Assembly (NCBI RefSeq): GCF_000829375.1
Contig: NZ_AP014624.1
Coordinates: 2,232,001 to 2,296,000, forward strand
Source of the DNA: Chryseobacterium sp. StRB126
Lineage (GTDB): Bacteria > Bacteroidota > Bacteroidia > Flavobacteriales > Weeksellaceae
Length of the DNA stretch: 64,000 bases
Direction: 5' to 3'
Shown: positions 44,279-53,108 of the stretch, piece by piece
Layout of the letters: each line of letters opens with the position of its first letter
Numbering within the stretch: the stretch's first letter is position 1
Notes under the pieces: model-generated
Database searches by the model: none
What the model saw: the letters and a program-made list of their open reading frames with translations, nothing else
What the model was told of the DNA's origin: nothing
Position numbers and translations under genes: made by a program

Positions 44279-44295
44279 CACACAAATGAAAAAAA

Positions 44296-44613
44296 ATGAT
44301 TACCTCAGCTATTAGCGTTAAGATTAAACCTGCTAACGAAAAAAACACATATCATAAAAAAAACTCCCAATCAGGAATCGGTCTATATTCCAAGACGGTC
44401 CTTAAATTTATGATATTAATTATGGGAATGTCTTATATGAGCACCCAATTAACTGCTCAGGATATTGATGCGAAAAGCTCATTTCTGGTAGCTGGCGTAA
44501 GTGTGAATATTCCGAAAAATAATAAACTGCTGCTATATGGAGGCTATAGTCCTACCGATAATATTAAGGCAATAGTCTTTCAGCCTAATTTTAAAATAAA
44601 TAAATATCTTTGA
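44296..44613 (+). pseudogene. Probable 5' remnant of an outer-membrane protein gene
   Basis: 105 codons with an internal signal-like segment (about 36-56, ending QLTAQ) and a short beta-strand-like stretch ending FQPNFKINKYL and a stop. That looks like the first strands of a beta-barrel, not a whole protein. Another ATG at 44286 opens into a run of eight A; with seven A it would read MKKMITSAIS in the present frame. Truncation is the best reading, though a small secreted protein is possible. Confidence 0.5.
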
Positions 44614-44639
44614 GTATTCAAGCAAGATTATTATATTTG
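44609..44639 (+). promoter_or_regulatory. Bacteroidota-type promoter of the TetR gene
   Basis: TTTG at 44609-44612 and TATATTTG at 44632-44639 are separated by 19 bases, an exact match to the TTTG-N19..21-TAnnTTTG consensus of this phylum. The TetR start codon lies 30 bases downstream. A palindrome overlaps the -7 element. Confidence 0.8.
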
Positions 44640-44657
44640 TTCATGAATGAACATTCA
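44638..44657. promoter_or_regulatory. Candidate TetR operator at its own promoter
   Basis: The inverted repeat TGTTCAT-GA-ATGAACA (44638-44653) starts inside the -7 element and runs into GAATGAACATTCA. A 13-base box GAATGAAYATTCA recurs upstream of the aldehyde dehydrogenase gene at 45265. Position and symmetry are those of a TetR-family autorepression site. Confidence 0.65.
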
Positions 44658-44669
44658 GTTAGATAAACT

Positions 44670-45242
44670 ATGCAAGGGGAAAAATTAGATAAAAAAACTC
44701 AGATTGTAAAGACTGCATTACGGTTATTTTCAGAACAGGGTCTGCAACAGACTTCAATGGCGCAACTTTCAAAAGAGTCGGGAGTTGCAGTAGGAACAAT
44801 GTATTTACATTTTAAAAGTAAGGATGAATTGGTTGAAGGGTTATTTTTGCATATTCAAGAAGCATTTGGTAAAGCGATTGATCTTTCTGACTCAGAAATG
44901 AAAGCTTCTTACAAGGATCGTTTTTTTATTTTAGGCCGAAAAGTACACCATTACTATGTAAACAATCCTGCCCATTTTTTCGTTGTGAATACACTTAATT
45001 ATTCGCCATATATATCAAAAGAAATTACAGAATTGGGAAGAACATATTATCAGCAGTCTGTAGACCTTATGGCTGAGGGACTTGAGAACGGATCATTTCA
45101 GCCTATTAATATTGTGTTGCTAATCCGATTTATTTATAATGCTGTGATTGCACTGGTTCAGGTACAGCTTAAAGATAATGTTGAAGTTACAGAACATATG
45201 ATAGACCAAAATATAGAAAGAATATGGAAAGCTATTAAGTAA
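44670..45242 (+). CDS. TetR-family transcriptional regulator
   Basis: 190 residues. The N-terminal HTH is typical: KKTQIVKTALRLFSEQG, SMAQLSKESGVAVGTMYLHF and KDELVEGLF. The C-terminal ligand domain is not specific. The gene lies just before the aldehyde dehydrogenase operon on the same strand. Matching palindromic boxes precede both, so it probably represses itself and that operon, released by an aldehyde, alcohol or related small molecule (inference). Confidence 0.88.
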   Translation: MQGEKLDKKTQIVKTALRLFSEQGLQQTSMAQLSKESGVAVGTMYLHFKSKDELVEGLFLHIQEAFGKAIDLSDSEMKASYKDRFFILGRKVHHYYVNNPAHFFVVNTLNYSPYISKEITELGRTYYQQSVDLMAEGLENGSFQPINIVLLIRFIYNAVIALVQVQLKDNVEVTEHMIDQNIERIWKAIK

Positions 45243-45264
45243 AAAAAAAATTAACATAAAAACC

Positions 45265-45290
45265 GAATGAATATTCATTTATAAATGAAT
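45265..45290. promoter_or_regulatory. Candidate TetR operator upstream of the aldehyde dehydrogenase operon
   Basis: GAATGAATATTCA (45265-45277) matches the box at the TetR promoter with one difference, and it overlaps a perfect 18-base palindrome ATTCATTTATAAATGAAT (45273-45290). It lies 40-60 bases before the aldehyde dehydrogenase start. Confidence 0.6.
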
Positions 45291-45327
45291 ATCATTAATT
45301 ATTAATGATTTAAAAAAATTATTTAAA

Positions 45328-46929
45328 ATGACAGCGCAAGAAGCTTTTAATCAATTAGACCCTAAGAAATGGGCAGAAACTTCAGTAGTGGAAAAACTTC
45401 ATCTACTGGAAGAAGTACAGAATAATCTGAAAAAGTATGCAGACGATTTGGGCACCTCTGATCAAAAAATGAAAAACACCATCATGGGTGAAGACATTTA
45501 TACGCATGCCGAATCAGTATTTGCCACAGCAGTTCCATTGGCAGGAAATGTTTCAGCCTGCATCCAGCTTTACGAATCCATCGCGAAAGGTGAAATGCCA
45601 AAACCGTTGAATGTTACCAAAGTAGATGATGATACCTATGATGTACATGTATTCCCAATGGATGCCAAGGACAAAGTACTCAGTGGAACACAAAGCGGGC
45701 ACTTACGTATAAAAGGTATTCCAAAGCAGGCAAATCCCTTAGAAAAGCCAGCCGGGGTAACTGCCATTTTGGGAGCTGGAAATTACAGTTCATCACTTGA
45801 AATGGTAAAAGCCCTTTTTTACGATAACAAAGCTGTCATCCACAAACCACATCATCTGAACGAAGAAACTGATGCGATCTGGGAAAAGATTTTCAAGCCT
45901 ATTATTGATTTTGGAGCCTTACGCTTTGTTTCGGCAGACCAAGGACGTGAACTTACAACAATTGATGGTTTAACTGCCATTTATTTCACAGGTGGAACAG
46001 GAACTGCCAAAGCAATTATGAGCAATACCAATACCCCTATGGTAGCAGAGTGTGGTGGCAATAACCCTTGCATTATAGTTCCTGGCGACAGACCCTGGAC
46101 GAAAAAAGAAATGGAACACCAGGCTAATCAGATTGCTACCGTTGCCAAGCTCAATGGCGGTGCTGTATGTGGCCGCCCGCAAACTCTGGTAACTTCCAGA
46201 CATTGGGAGCAGAGAAATGAATTTTTAAATGCTCTGAGAAAAGCTCTTTCTGAAGATACTCCGGCTGCTGGGGCCTATTATCCGGGAACAGACAAAGCAG
46301 AGGAAGGTTTCAAAAAAGCCTATCCGAATGCAGAAATCTTAAAACCTGAAAACGGCAGATTCAAACATGCCAATTTTATGCTTATTACAGACTGTGAAGA
46401 GGACAGCTACGCCACACAAAACGAAGCATTCTGCCAAATTATGGATGAAGTCGCATTAGACGTACCAGCCAATGCCAAAGATTTTTTACCAAAAGCTACT
46501 GCATTCTGTAATGATAAACTATTGGGTTCATTGGGATGTATGCTTCTTATAGATGAAGACACCAAAAAGGCTTATCAGGATGAATTAGACACCACAGTAA
46601 CCCATCTGAAATATGGTGGAATAGCCGTAAACACTATTCCTGTAATTGTATTTTTAAGCCCTTATCTGACTTGGGGTGGAAATGAGCAAGGTAAAGAAAT
46701 GGTATCCGGTTCCGGTAATTTCGGAAATCTGCTGGGCTTTGAAAATATTGAAAAATCAATTGTTTACGACAAATTTGTATCTCCTGGACATATGCTTCGT
46801 ACCAACCAGAAAGCATTTGACCATCTTGCAAAAAATATGGCAAGCTATTCCATGGAACCTACCTGGAGAAACTTAACAAAAATGGCAGGAATAGCAATGA
46901 TAGACGGCTTAAGAAAGAAAGATTTTTAA
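45328..46929 (+). CDS. Aldehyde dehydrogenase family protein
   Basis: 533 residues. Superfamily marks are present: a Rossmann block around VTAILGAGNYSSSLEM, FTGGTGTAKAI (NAD binding), the general-base region AECGGNNPCII with its Glu, and the Cys nucleophile in NGGAVCGRPQTLV. The sequence is unlike the classical family (no GQxCxA), so the substrate cannot be named; a hydrophobic aldehyde or acyl-CoA is possible. It begins an operon with SDR-2 and a membrane protein, behind candidate TetR operator sites. Confidence 0.8.
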   Translation: MTAQEAFNQLDPKKWAETSVVEKLHLLEEVQNNLKKYADDLGTSDQKMKNTIMGEDIYTHAESVFATAVPLAGNVSACIQLYESIAKGEMPKPLNVTKVDDDTYDVHVFPMDAKDKVLSGTQSGHLRIKGIPKQANPLEKPAGVTAILGAGNYSSSLEMVKALFYDNKAVIHKPHHLNEETDAIWEKIFKPIIDFGALRFVSADQGRELTTIDGLTAIYFTGGTGTAKAIMSNTNTPMVAECGGNNPCIIVPGDRPWTKKEMEHQANQIATVAKLNGGAVCGRPQTLVTSRHWEQRNEFLNALRKALSEDTPAAGAYYPGTDKAEEGFKKAYPNAEILKPENGRFKHANFMLITDCEEDSYATQNEAFCQIMDEVALDVPANAKDFLPKATAFCNDKLLGSLGCMLLIDEDTKKAYQDELDTTVTHLKYGGIAVNTIPVIVFLSPYLTWGGNEQGKEMVSGSGNFGNLLGFENIEKSIVYDKFVSPGHMLRTNQKAFDHLAKNMASYSMEPTWRNLTKMAGIAMIDGLRKKDF

Positions 46930-46950
46930 TTTAGCACCTCAATACCTACA

Positions 46951-47772
46951 ATGAGAAAAACAATTTTAATTACAGGATGTGGCAGCGGTATCGGACGTAT
47001 GACTGCCAAATATTTCCAACAAAAAGGATGGAATGTGGCAGCCACTGTTCGCTCTAATCCGGAACAAGACACAGAACTTAACAGCCTGGATAATGTACAG
47101 GTCATAGCACTGGATGTTACCAAAGAAGATACCATTCAATTTGCCGTACAACAAGCCGTTGAACGGTTCGGAAAAATTGATGTACTCCTCAACAATGCAG
47201 GGTATGGTTCTTATGGTATCCTGGAGGCAACCCCTGAACAGGCTATCAGAATGCAGTTTGATGTCAATGTAATCGGTACCCTGCTGGTAGCTAAAAATAT
47301 CATTCCCATCATGAGAAAGCAAGGTGAAGGGATGATTATCAATATTTCTTCAATGGGAGGTAAAATTTCTTTCCCATTAGGGACGTTGTACCACGGTTCT
47401 AAATTTGCAGTGGAAGGGTTGAGTGAAGCCCTTTCGTTTGAATTGGAAGCCATTGGTATCCAGGTAAAAATGATTGAGCCAGGAATGATCAATACGAATT
47501 TTGAGGAAACGGTAATGCAGAATATGAATGTGGATCCTACCCAGACTGAGTATGCTCCATTCCTGGAAAAGGTAATGAAAGGAATGCAGCAGGCAGGAAG
47601 CCAGAATTCGGAGCCTATTGTAGTAGCTGAAAAAATCTATGAAGCAGCCACAGATGGTAAAAAACAGCTTCGTTACATTGCAGGGGCGGATGCAGAGAAA
47701 ATTATAGAAGCCCGTAAGCAGCTGAATGACGAGAGTTATTTAGCCATGATAAAACAAAGTATGGGGTTATAA
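46951..47772 (+). CDS. Short-chain dehydrogenase/reductase SDR-2
   Basis: 273 residues. Classical SDR motifs: LITGCGSGIGRMTAKYF, LNNAGYGSYG, the catalytic Ser in NISSMGGK, and YHGSKFA with Tyr/Lys. It resembles the SDR subgroup that reduces ketones or oxidises alcohols in detoxification operons. It starts 21 bases after the aldehyde dehydrogenase. Together they could oxidise an alcohol to an acid in two steps (inference). Confidence 0.87.
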   Translation: MRKTILITGCGSGIGRMTAKYFQQKGWNVAATVRSNPEQDTELNSLDNVQVIALDVTKEDTIQFAVQQAVERFGKIDVLLNNAGYGSYGILEATPEQAIRMQFDVNVIGTLLVAKNIIPIMRKQGEGMIINISSMGGKISFPLGTLYHGSKFAVEGLSEALSFELEAIGIQVKMIEPGMINTNFEETVMQNMNVDPTQTEYAPFLEKVMKGMQQAGSQNSEPIVVAEKIYEAATDGKKQLRYIAGADAEKIIEARKQLNDESYLAMIKQSMGL

Positions 47773-47773
47773 T

Positions 47774-48280
47774 ATGGAAATTTTGCAAGAACTCAGTATA
47801 TGGACAAAAGGAGATGAGCTGCAAGGCAAAATAATGGTAGGCATAGGACTTGTTTTAGTACTGTGCCTGCTATTGGGCTTCAAATATGAAAATCCTTTGT
47901 TAAATGGGATGTTCATTCCTATTTGCCTGCTAACAGCTGCTTCTCTGGGGTATGGAAGTTTTATTACCTATTCCAGAACAAAACATCTCAAAACGCTTAC
48001 AGAACAATACGTGAATAACCCAAAAGAAACAGTAAAAATGGCTTTGGGTAAAGCTCAAAACGACCATAAGATCTACATTATTCTAAAAATTGTTTGGAGT
48101 ACTTTGCTTATTCTTTCTGTGCTTATTTTTTTATTTACTGTAAAAGAATATTACAAAGGACTCATTCTCGGATTATTCTGTTTATTTGTTGGGTTTTTAT
48201 TGATAGAGACATTTTTACACAGCCGATTAACCCATTGTTTTGAAAATATTTCACGACTTGATAAGCTATCCATTTTTTGA
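47774..48280 (+). CDS. Four-helix membrane protein, copy 2
   Basis: 168 residues, with four hydrophobic segments and a charged middle loop; relative of the protein at 43775. The start codon lies one base after the SDR-2 stop, so it is translationally coupled. The SDR/membrane-protein combination occurs twice in this block, supporting a functional link. Function not recognised. Confidence 0.68.
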   Translation: MEILQELSIWTKGDELQGKIMVGIGLVLVLCLLLGFKYENPLLNGMFIPICLLTAASLGYGSFITYSRTKHLKTLTEQYVNNPKETVKMALGKAQNDHKIYIILKIVWSTLLILSVLIFLFTVKEYYKGLILGLFCLFVGFLLIETFLHSRLTHCFENISRLDKLSIF

Positions 48281-48371
48281 TAAATCCTGTTGTCAGTGCC
48301 AACCGACCAAAGACATTTATATCAAACGTAGGGTGGATTAAATATAATGTTTGTTCAGTTATAGGCATCAA
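48267..48371 (-). pseudogene. Antisense fragment of an SDR gene
   Basis: Read on the minus strand, PITEQTLYLIHPTFDINVFG and LALTTGFIKKWI align with SDR-1 (PIAEQPIDLIRSMFDVNVFG, LELAQGFIKKWI). Neither the start nor the catalytic part remains. It marks an inverted and largely deleted third SDR copy. Confidence 0.7.
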
Positions 48372-48761
48372 CTGTGATGATAATGGTTTTGATCTTCCCA
48401 TAGTATAATTTCTGAGAATGTTATTGAAATTTATATTAAAAACTATTGAAAGAAGAATGAAACAAATTTTAAGTATCTAGAAACAGAAGCTTAAAATAAT
48501 AACATGAAAAGTAAATTACTTTTTAAGGAAAATTTTATACTTTATCTTATTACAGCTGTTCAAAAGTCTTTACTCTAAATTAAAATTATGATTTTTGATC
48601 AGAAAATCTGTTGTTTTCGGAAATTATTACAACTAGTTATAGGGTGTAAGTTGTTGGTATTTATTGTATTGTGATTGTGTCCTTGTTAGTTTGAATTAAG
48701 GTAAATAATTGAGCAATATTTTGGTGAATAATTATCTTATTTTAGATTTTTATAAATTATT
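48372..48761. other. Intergenic region, no recognised genes
   Basis: About 390 AT-rich bases between the SDR fragment and the membrane LuxR-type regulator. It should contain the promoter of that regulator. A TTTG and a TATTTTG are visible before the gene, but spacing and sequence do not fit the consensus well. Confidence 0.5.
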
Positions 48762-49685
48762 ATGTTAAATTATATAAAAGAGAAAAGGCAATTGGCCACT
48801 GATGAGATTGAATATGAAAAAAGTCTTTATTTTGATATTTATACTCTTGTCCTTGTATTTATTCTTTTCTGCAATGTTATACTTAATTTTTTCTTTTTAG
48901 ATCAGCCAGTGTATAGTGGTATATTCTTCGGAATGGCTCTTTTTATGTTGTGCACACTGTTGTGGCCAGATAAGATAAGGTTTAACCGGTATCTTTTGAT
49001 GCTTCTTTTCTGGTTTTTGGGATTGATTATTTTTTATTGCGATATAATAAGCGGAAACGGAGCTATGAATTATTTGTCATATATTTCTCTTACCATAGCA
49101 GTTGCGTTTTTTTTTGATTATGATAAGGACAAGTATATTATTTTTATATTGGTAGCCACTTATATCATATTTTTTTTAATCAATATCATTACAGACTATT
49201 CTATATTTTCACCTCTTCATCAAAATTTATCTCCTGTAAAGCTTTGGTATATAAGGGTCTATAAGGCGATGGAGATTTCCTTTTGTACTTTTGTTGGGAT
49301 GTATATCATACATAGGAAAGAAAAGATGATCATAAAATATTATATAGAGAAGGAAAAGCTTAATGATTTTATAAAGAAAACGGACAAGATAAGCTCTTCC
49401 AACGAATTATATGAATTAGCGATGAGTAAAAACTCACTTTTTATTACCTATTTTAAATCTGAATTTCCTGAATTTTTTGAAAAGATTTTAAAAGTTTGCC
49501 CAAATCTCATTTCATCAGAACTGGAAATATGTGCTTTGTTAAAACTGAACCTGACTACAAAGGAAATTGCCATTGCAACTAATGCAACTATCCGTGCCGT
49601 GGAAAACAAAAAACATAGAATCCGAAAAAAAATTGATCTTCCTTCAGAAGCTGATCTGAATTTGTATATCATAAACTATTTTTGA
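48762..49685 (+). CDS. Membrane-anchored LuxR-type HTH regulator
   Basis: 307 residues. About six hydrophobic segments fill residues 28-190, followed by a linker and a C-terminal LuxR/GerE-like HTH (ELEICALLKLNLTTKEIAIA, then ATIRAVENKKHRIRKK). It should bind DNA from the membrane without a separate kinase. It lies directly upstream of a three-gene secreted-protein operon and is a candidate controller of it. The ligand is unknown. Confidence 0.78.
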   Translation: MLNYIKEKRQLATDEIEYEKSLYFDIYTLVLVFILFCNVILNFFFLDQPVYSGIFFGMALFMLCTLLWPDKIRFNRYLLMLLFWFLGLIIFYCDIISGNGAMNYLSYISLTIAVAFFFDYDKDKYIIFILVATYIIFFLINIITDYSIFSPLHQNLSPVKLWYIRVYKAMEISFCTFVGMYIIHRKEKMIIKYYIEKEKLNDFIKKTDKISSSNELYELAMSKNSLFITYFKSEFPEFFEKILKVCPNLISSELEICALLKLNLTTKEIAIATNATIRAVENKKHRIRKKIDLPSEADLNLYIINYF

Positions 49686-49860
49686 AACTTATTGATATTC
49701 AGTCTTTTATAAATTTTGAGTATAAGTGGGTAGGTTTGAAAGTAGATATGAAAAGAACCTTTTTAGCATTGGATGCTCTTTTTAATTTAATATTGCACTC
49801 ATCTAGAAAATCAGATATAATTGTATTTTCTGAAACAAAACACAAATGTCTTAATATATA

Positions 49861-49882
49861 GCTGGGAATATTATTTTCCCAG
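49861..49882 (+). other. Leader hairpin upstream of the secreted-protein operon
   Basis: A perfect 8-base stem GCTGGGAA/TTCCCAGC with a 6-base loop, 65 bases before the next start codon. A second palindrome, ATTTCTT-A-AAGAAAT, is at 49907-49921. The first could be a terminator or leader structure; the second could be an operator. Confidence 0.45.
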
Positions 49883-49947
49883 CCCTCTCACGGGGGATTA
49901 TGACACATTTCTTAAAGAAATCGTATACAAATTAAAATTTATACACA

Positions 49948-50958
49948 ATGAAAAGAAACTATTATGCTTTAGGGATAACTTTTTTTTCCCTTTGTAGTTA
50001 TGCCCAAGTCGGTATTAATACAGCATCACCGGATCCTACAGTAATGTTAGAAATAAGGGGCCCCGGTAAAACTGATGCATCTTATATTATGAAACTGAAT
50101 GATCTTGAAGAAGTTTCTTTTGCAGAAGGAGAATCTTATAATGTTCTTGGAGTGAATCAAGATTCTAAAGTTATTGCAACCAAGCTTTCTCTGGGTTACA
50201 GAACTTATGGTAATCATTTGTATGATGATCCCAAAACTTCAATTACCAATGGAAATGTTACAGGCACGAATAAACTTAACCCGCATTTTGGATGGTGGTA
50301 CGCAGATGGAGTAGGTTATAGTGGTTATGGTTCGCAGGGAATAAACACAGGATTGGAAACCAATAGCGGGAGATGGATTTTACCTTATCAGAATACTTCA
50401 GGAGCTACCATTTCCAGTGTTTCAGAAAACTTTAATATAACCATCAATAATCTAAATTCATTTTCAGACAGTAGGGGAGCTCCTGTACAGAGTTGGCAGG
50501 GGCAATGGTCAGAAATATTCATCATAGAGGGTGATTCTCCTGTGGATGTATTTGTAACCAGTACACTTTCAGATGAGGCTATCAGAGAATCTCCGGCAGC
50601 ATCACGAACCGGTTTACAGACTTGTCGTGCAAAATCATTAGGTCTGGTAAAGCTCAGCAGTCCCAGTTATAATTCAAGTACAGGTACTCTTGTAAATACA
50701 GCATCATCTAATGAACCTTATATTTCACTTAAAACATATAACGCTACTATGCCCAGAGTGCATTCTGGGAATTATTTCATATCTGGTGTTATCAGAAATG
50801 TAGATCCTGGTTATTATACTATTGTTCAAATGGAAAGGATGGATTGTTCAGATGAGAATTGGTTGGGGACTGGAGCTCCCAATGTAGAGATGGGATGGGA
50901 TGGGATGCGTGCTGACACCCATGCATGGTCTTATAGCTTAGGAATATATCATGAATAA
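49948..50958 (+). CDS. Secreted protein with QVGINT mature end, operon gene 1
   Basis: 336 residues. The signal peptide ends at CSYAQ, followed by VGINTASPDPTVMLEI, the surface-protein family start. The rest is beta-rich with no motif I can name; two Cys (in LQTCRAKS and MDCSDENW) could form a disulphide. It is first in an operon of three unrelated-length secreted proteins ending in a terminator at 53021. Surface or extracellular role inferred. Confidence 0.68.
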   Translation: MKRNYYALGITFFSLCSYAQVGINTASPDPTVMLEIRGPGKTDASYIMKLNDLEEVSFAEGESYNVLGVNQDSKVIATKLSLGYRTYGNHLYDDPKTSITNGNVTGTNKLNPHFGWWYADGVGYSGYGSQGINTGLETNSGRWILPYQNTSGATISSVSENFNITINNLNSFSDSRGAPVQSWQGQWSEIFIIEGDSPVDVFVTSTLSDEAIRESPAASRTGLQTCRAKSLGLVKLSSPSYNSSTGTLVNTASSNEPYISLKTYNATMPRVHSGNYFISGVIRNVDPGYYTIVQMERMDCSDENWLGTGAPNVEMGWDGMRADTHAWSYSLGIYHE

Positions 50959-50980
50959 AAATACAATGAAAAAATAAATT

Positions 50981-51826
50981 ATGAAAAAAAATATTTCAAT
51001 AGTATTGCTTTCTCTTGGTTCGGCTGCTTTTGCTCAGATAGGGATAGGAGTTACAAATCCTCAGGAAATACTGGAGGTAAAAAAAAATACACCCGATACA
51101 AACATTTTGAAGCTGGACGATGTTCCCCGAACTGCAGGTTCCTCTGTTGCTCAGCTTTATATAGATCCTGAAGGTCATGTTTATGCCTCTCAGGGATTTA
51201 AAACTGCTAACCAACAGGTGTCTACAATTTCTTGGTTTTCAAATGGTATTAATGGGATAGATTATGGCACATCTGGTGTGCAGAGGCCTGCGAAGCTACT
51301 GAGTTCTCCCACTTCAGTTTATCAGGACTTTCCTTCGGTTAGCTATAAAGAAAATATCAATGGAACTCTTCAGGATATAAATATAGATAATGTAAGTAAG
51401 ATTGTATTTACAACTGCTATACCCAATAAAAATGTTCCTTTTGTTTATTCTCTTTCTGCTCTGGATATCCCATTAGGAGTAGATCCCAATACCAATGAAC
51501 AGGAAAGAGACGGGAGATTAACAGCAAGCGATTTTGTTTTAATACGAAATTTTCAGTTTGTAACAGCGGAAGTTTTTCTGGATGGCATTGCAACGGGGAT
51601 TGTTGTTACAGATAAGGTATTTAAATCCCTGGACTGGCAAACTTATCTGTCGGGAGCTGTTATGGTTTCTGCACCGGGAGAACATGTCCTTACGCTAAAA
51701 TATAAACTGATGAATAATGCTCCCAGAGATCTTAATACTTATTCTTATAGTAATTTTAATTCGGGAAACCATTCCTGGACGCCTAGATTAATGTTGATGT
51801 CTTTATCAGGATGGGCAAAACCTTAA
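50981..51826 (+). CDS. Secreted protein, operon gene 2
   Basis: 281 residues. The signal peptide ends at AAFAQ, mature start IGIGVTNPQEILEVKKN. A short N-terminal block (LKLDDVPRTAGSSVAQLYID) resembles that of gene 1 (MKLNDLEEVSF). The C-terminal two thirds is beta-rich and unrecognised. The gene lies 22 bases after gene 1. Confidence 0.68.
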   Translation: MKKNISIVLLSLGSAAFAQIGIGVTNPQEILEVKKNTPDTNILKLDDVPRTAGSSVAQLYIDPEGHVYASQGFKTANQQVSTISWFSNGINGIDYGTSGVQRPAKLLSSPTSVYQDFPSVSYKENINGTLQDINIDNVSKIVFTTAIPNKNVPFVYSLSALDIPLGVDPNTNEQERDGRLTASDFVLIRNFQFVTAEVFLDGIATGIVVTDKVFKSLDWQTYLSGAVMVSAPGEHVLTLKYKLMNNAPRDLNTYSYSNFNSGNHSWTPRLMLMSLSGWAKP

Positions 51827-51849
51827 TTAATTTTTTAAAAAACACTGAA

Positions 51850-52959
51850 ATGAAACTATTAAAAAAAATCAATATAACTATGGCTGTGTTAATATCAGCT
51901 GTGTGTTCAACATTAGGAGCTCAGGTGTTAATGTCAAACGATCCGATTAGGATGAATAGCAATCCGTCAACAAATTTCGGGTTGGAAATTGACCCTAAAA
52001 CTGGAGCTCTTCCTTTAAAGATCACAAACTTTCCCTTTAAGAATGAGCCTACTCCAGGAAGCAGGCCTTTAATAATTGATGCGGAAGGAAAGGTAAAGAA
52101 GCTTAATATTGCAAAAGCTACGATATCAGATGTACTTTTTAAAAAGTGGAACGTAACGGATTATAATGATTTGCAGGCTGGAGTTTATACTATTTTACCG
52201 CCTTTCGGAGGTAAGCCTAATGCTGCATATAATGCCATTACAACCAATCTTACAGGATGTATGCATAGCGGTAGCAAAACAATTCCTTTGGTGGCCTCAG
52301 GTAGTGCAGTAACCAATTGTAGTGATCTACCCAATGGAAACACCAAAATGTCCGGGTATGCAACTGTTCCCAACACAGATTTTAATCTAAGAGTTAATTT
52401 TAATCAGAAAGTATTCATTCATGCTTTTATTTTCGGACATGTTATCCCTACTTATCTTAATGGAACTTTATCAGTTGCTACTCCCAATTACGGATATACT
52501 ACAGCTGCTGCATTGAATTCAAATTATAACAGAGAATGGCTAAATTCAGGTTCATTAACTGCGGATTGGGAGAATCATGGTGGTACATTATCTTATTCCG
52601 GAAAAAAAGATCGTCTCTATCAAAACGGAAGTGATGTGGATGGTTATGACCAGGGGGGGGCTATGGTGTTCTATGAAGTAATTTATTCTACAGATAGCGG
52701 ATCTACGTGGTCACACTCAGGAATCACATGCAATAATCGATATATTAAAGGGGTTCCTTTAAGAATAACATTGGCCGGCGGGGTGGATATACCAGCCAAT
52801 ACGGATGTTCAATTTAAAATTGTTTCCCATTACCGTTTTCCGTTTTATGCACAGCAAACAACTAACGCAGCGGCCAGCGGAGAGCTTAATGATAGCTTTA
52901 AATTCCTCATTAATTCAATTAATATCCTTGCGGAAAGCAAAAGACAAATTGATTTGTAA
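51850..52959 (+). CDS. Secreted protein, operon gene 3, containing a G8 tract
   Basis: 369 residues from the start MKLLKKINITMAVLI at 51850; an earlier in-frame Met overlaps gene 2 and lacks a signal peptide. The signal peptide ends at TLGAQ, mature start VLMSNDPIRM. An N-terminal segment LPLKITNFPFKNE precedes a large beta-rich domain of unknown function. A run of eight G at 52653-52660 (codons for Gln-Gly-Gly-Ala) is exceptional in this AT-rich DNA and could make the gene phase-variable. Confidence 0.68.
   Translation: MKLLKKINITMAVLISAVCSTLGAQVLMSNDPIRMNSNPSTNFGLEIDPKTGALPLKITNFPFKNEPTPGSRPLIIDAEGKVKKLNIAKATISDVLFKKWNVTDYNDLQAGVYTILPPFGGKPNAAYNAITTNLTGCMHSGSKTIPLVASGSAVTNCSDLPNGNTKMSGYATVPNTDFNLRVNFNQKVFIHAFIFGHVIPTYLNGTLSVATPNYGYTTAAALNSNYNREWLNSGSLTADWENHGGTLSYSGKKDRLYQNGSDVDGYDQGGAMVFYEVIYSTDSGSTWSHSGITCNNRYIKGVPLRITLAGGVDIPANTDVQFKIVSHYRFPFYAQQTTNAAASGELNDSFKFLINSINILAESKRQIDL
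52653..52660 (+). repeat. Homopolymer G8 tract inside a coding region
   Basis: Eight consecutive G about 800 bases into the third secreted-protein gene. Loss or gain of one G would shift the frame and truncate the last third of the protein. Confidence 0.8.
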
Positions 52960-53020
52960 GCGTATTCTAAAAGCTGAAAATAGCAAAGAATATTTATTCA
53001 GCAAATTATATTGATTTGAT

Positions 53021-53062
53021 ATGACCACGGTTTTGAAAAAATCAAATGCTGTGGTCATTTTC
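53021..53062 (+). terminator. Terminator of the secreted-protein operon
   Basis: ATGACCAC and GTGGTCAT form a perfect 8-base stem, with an inner region that can pair further (TTTTGA / TCAAA). The right arm is followed by TTTTCC. It starts 62 bases beyond the stop codon of gene 3. Confidence 0.75.
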
Positions 53063-53108
53063 CAGATGTAGAAATGCTATTTATAACAATACTTAAAAAA
53101 CACTTGAT

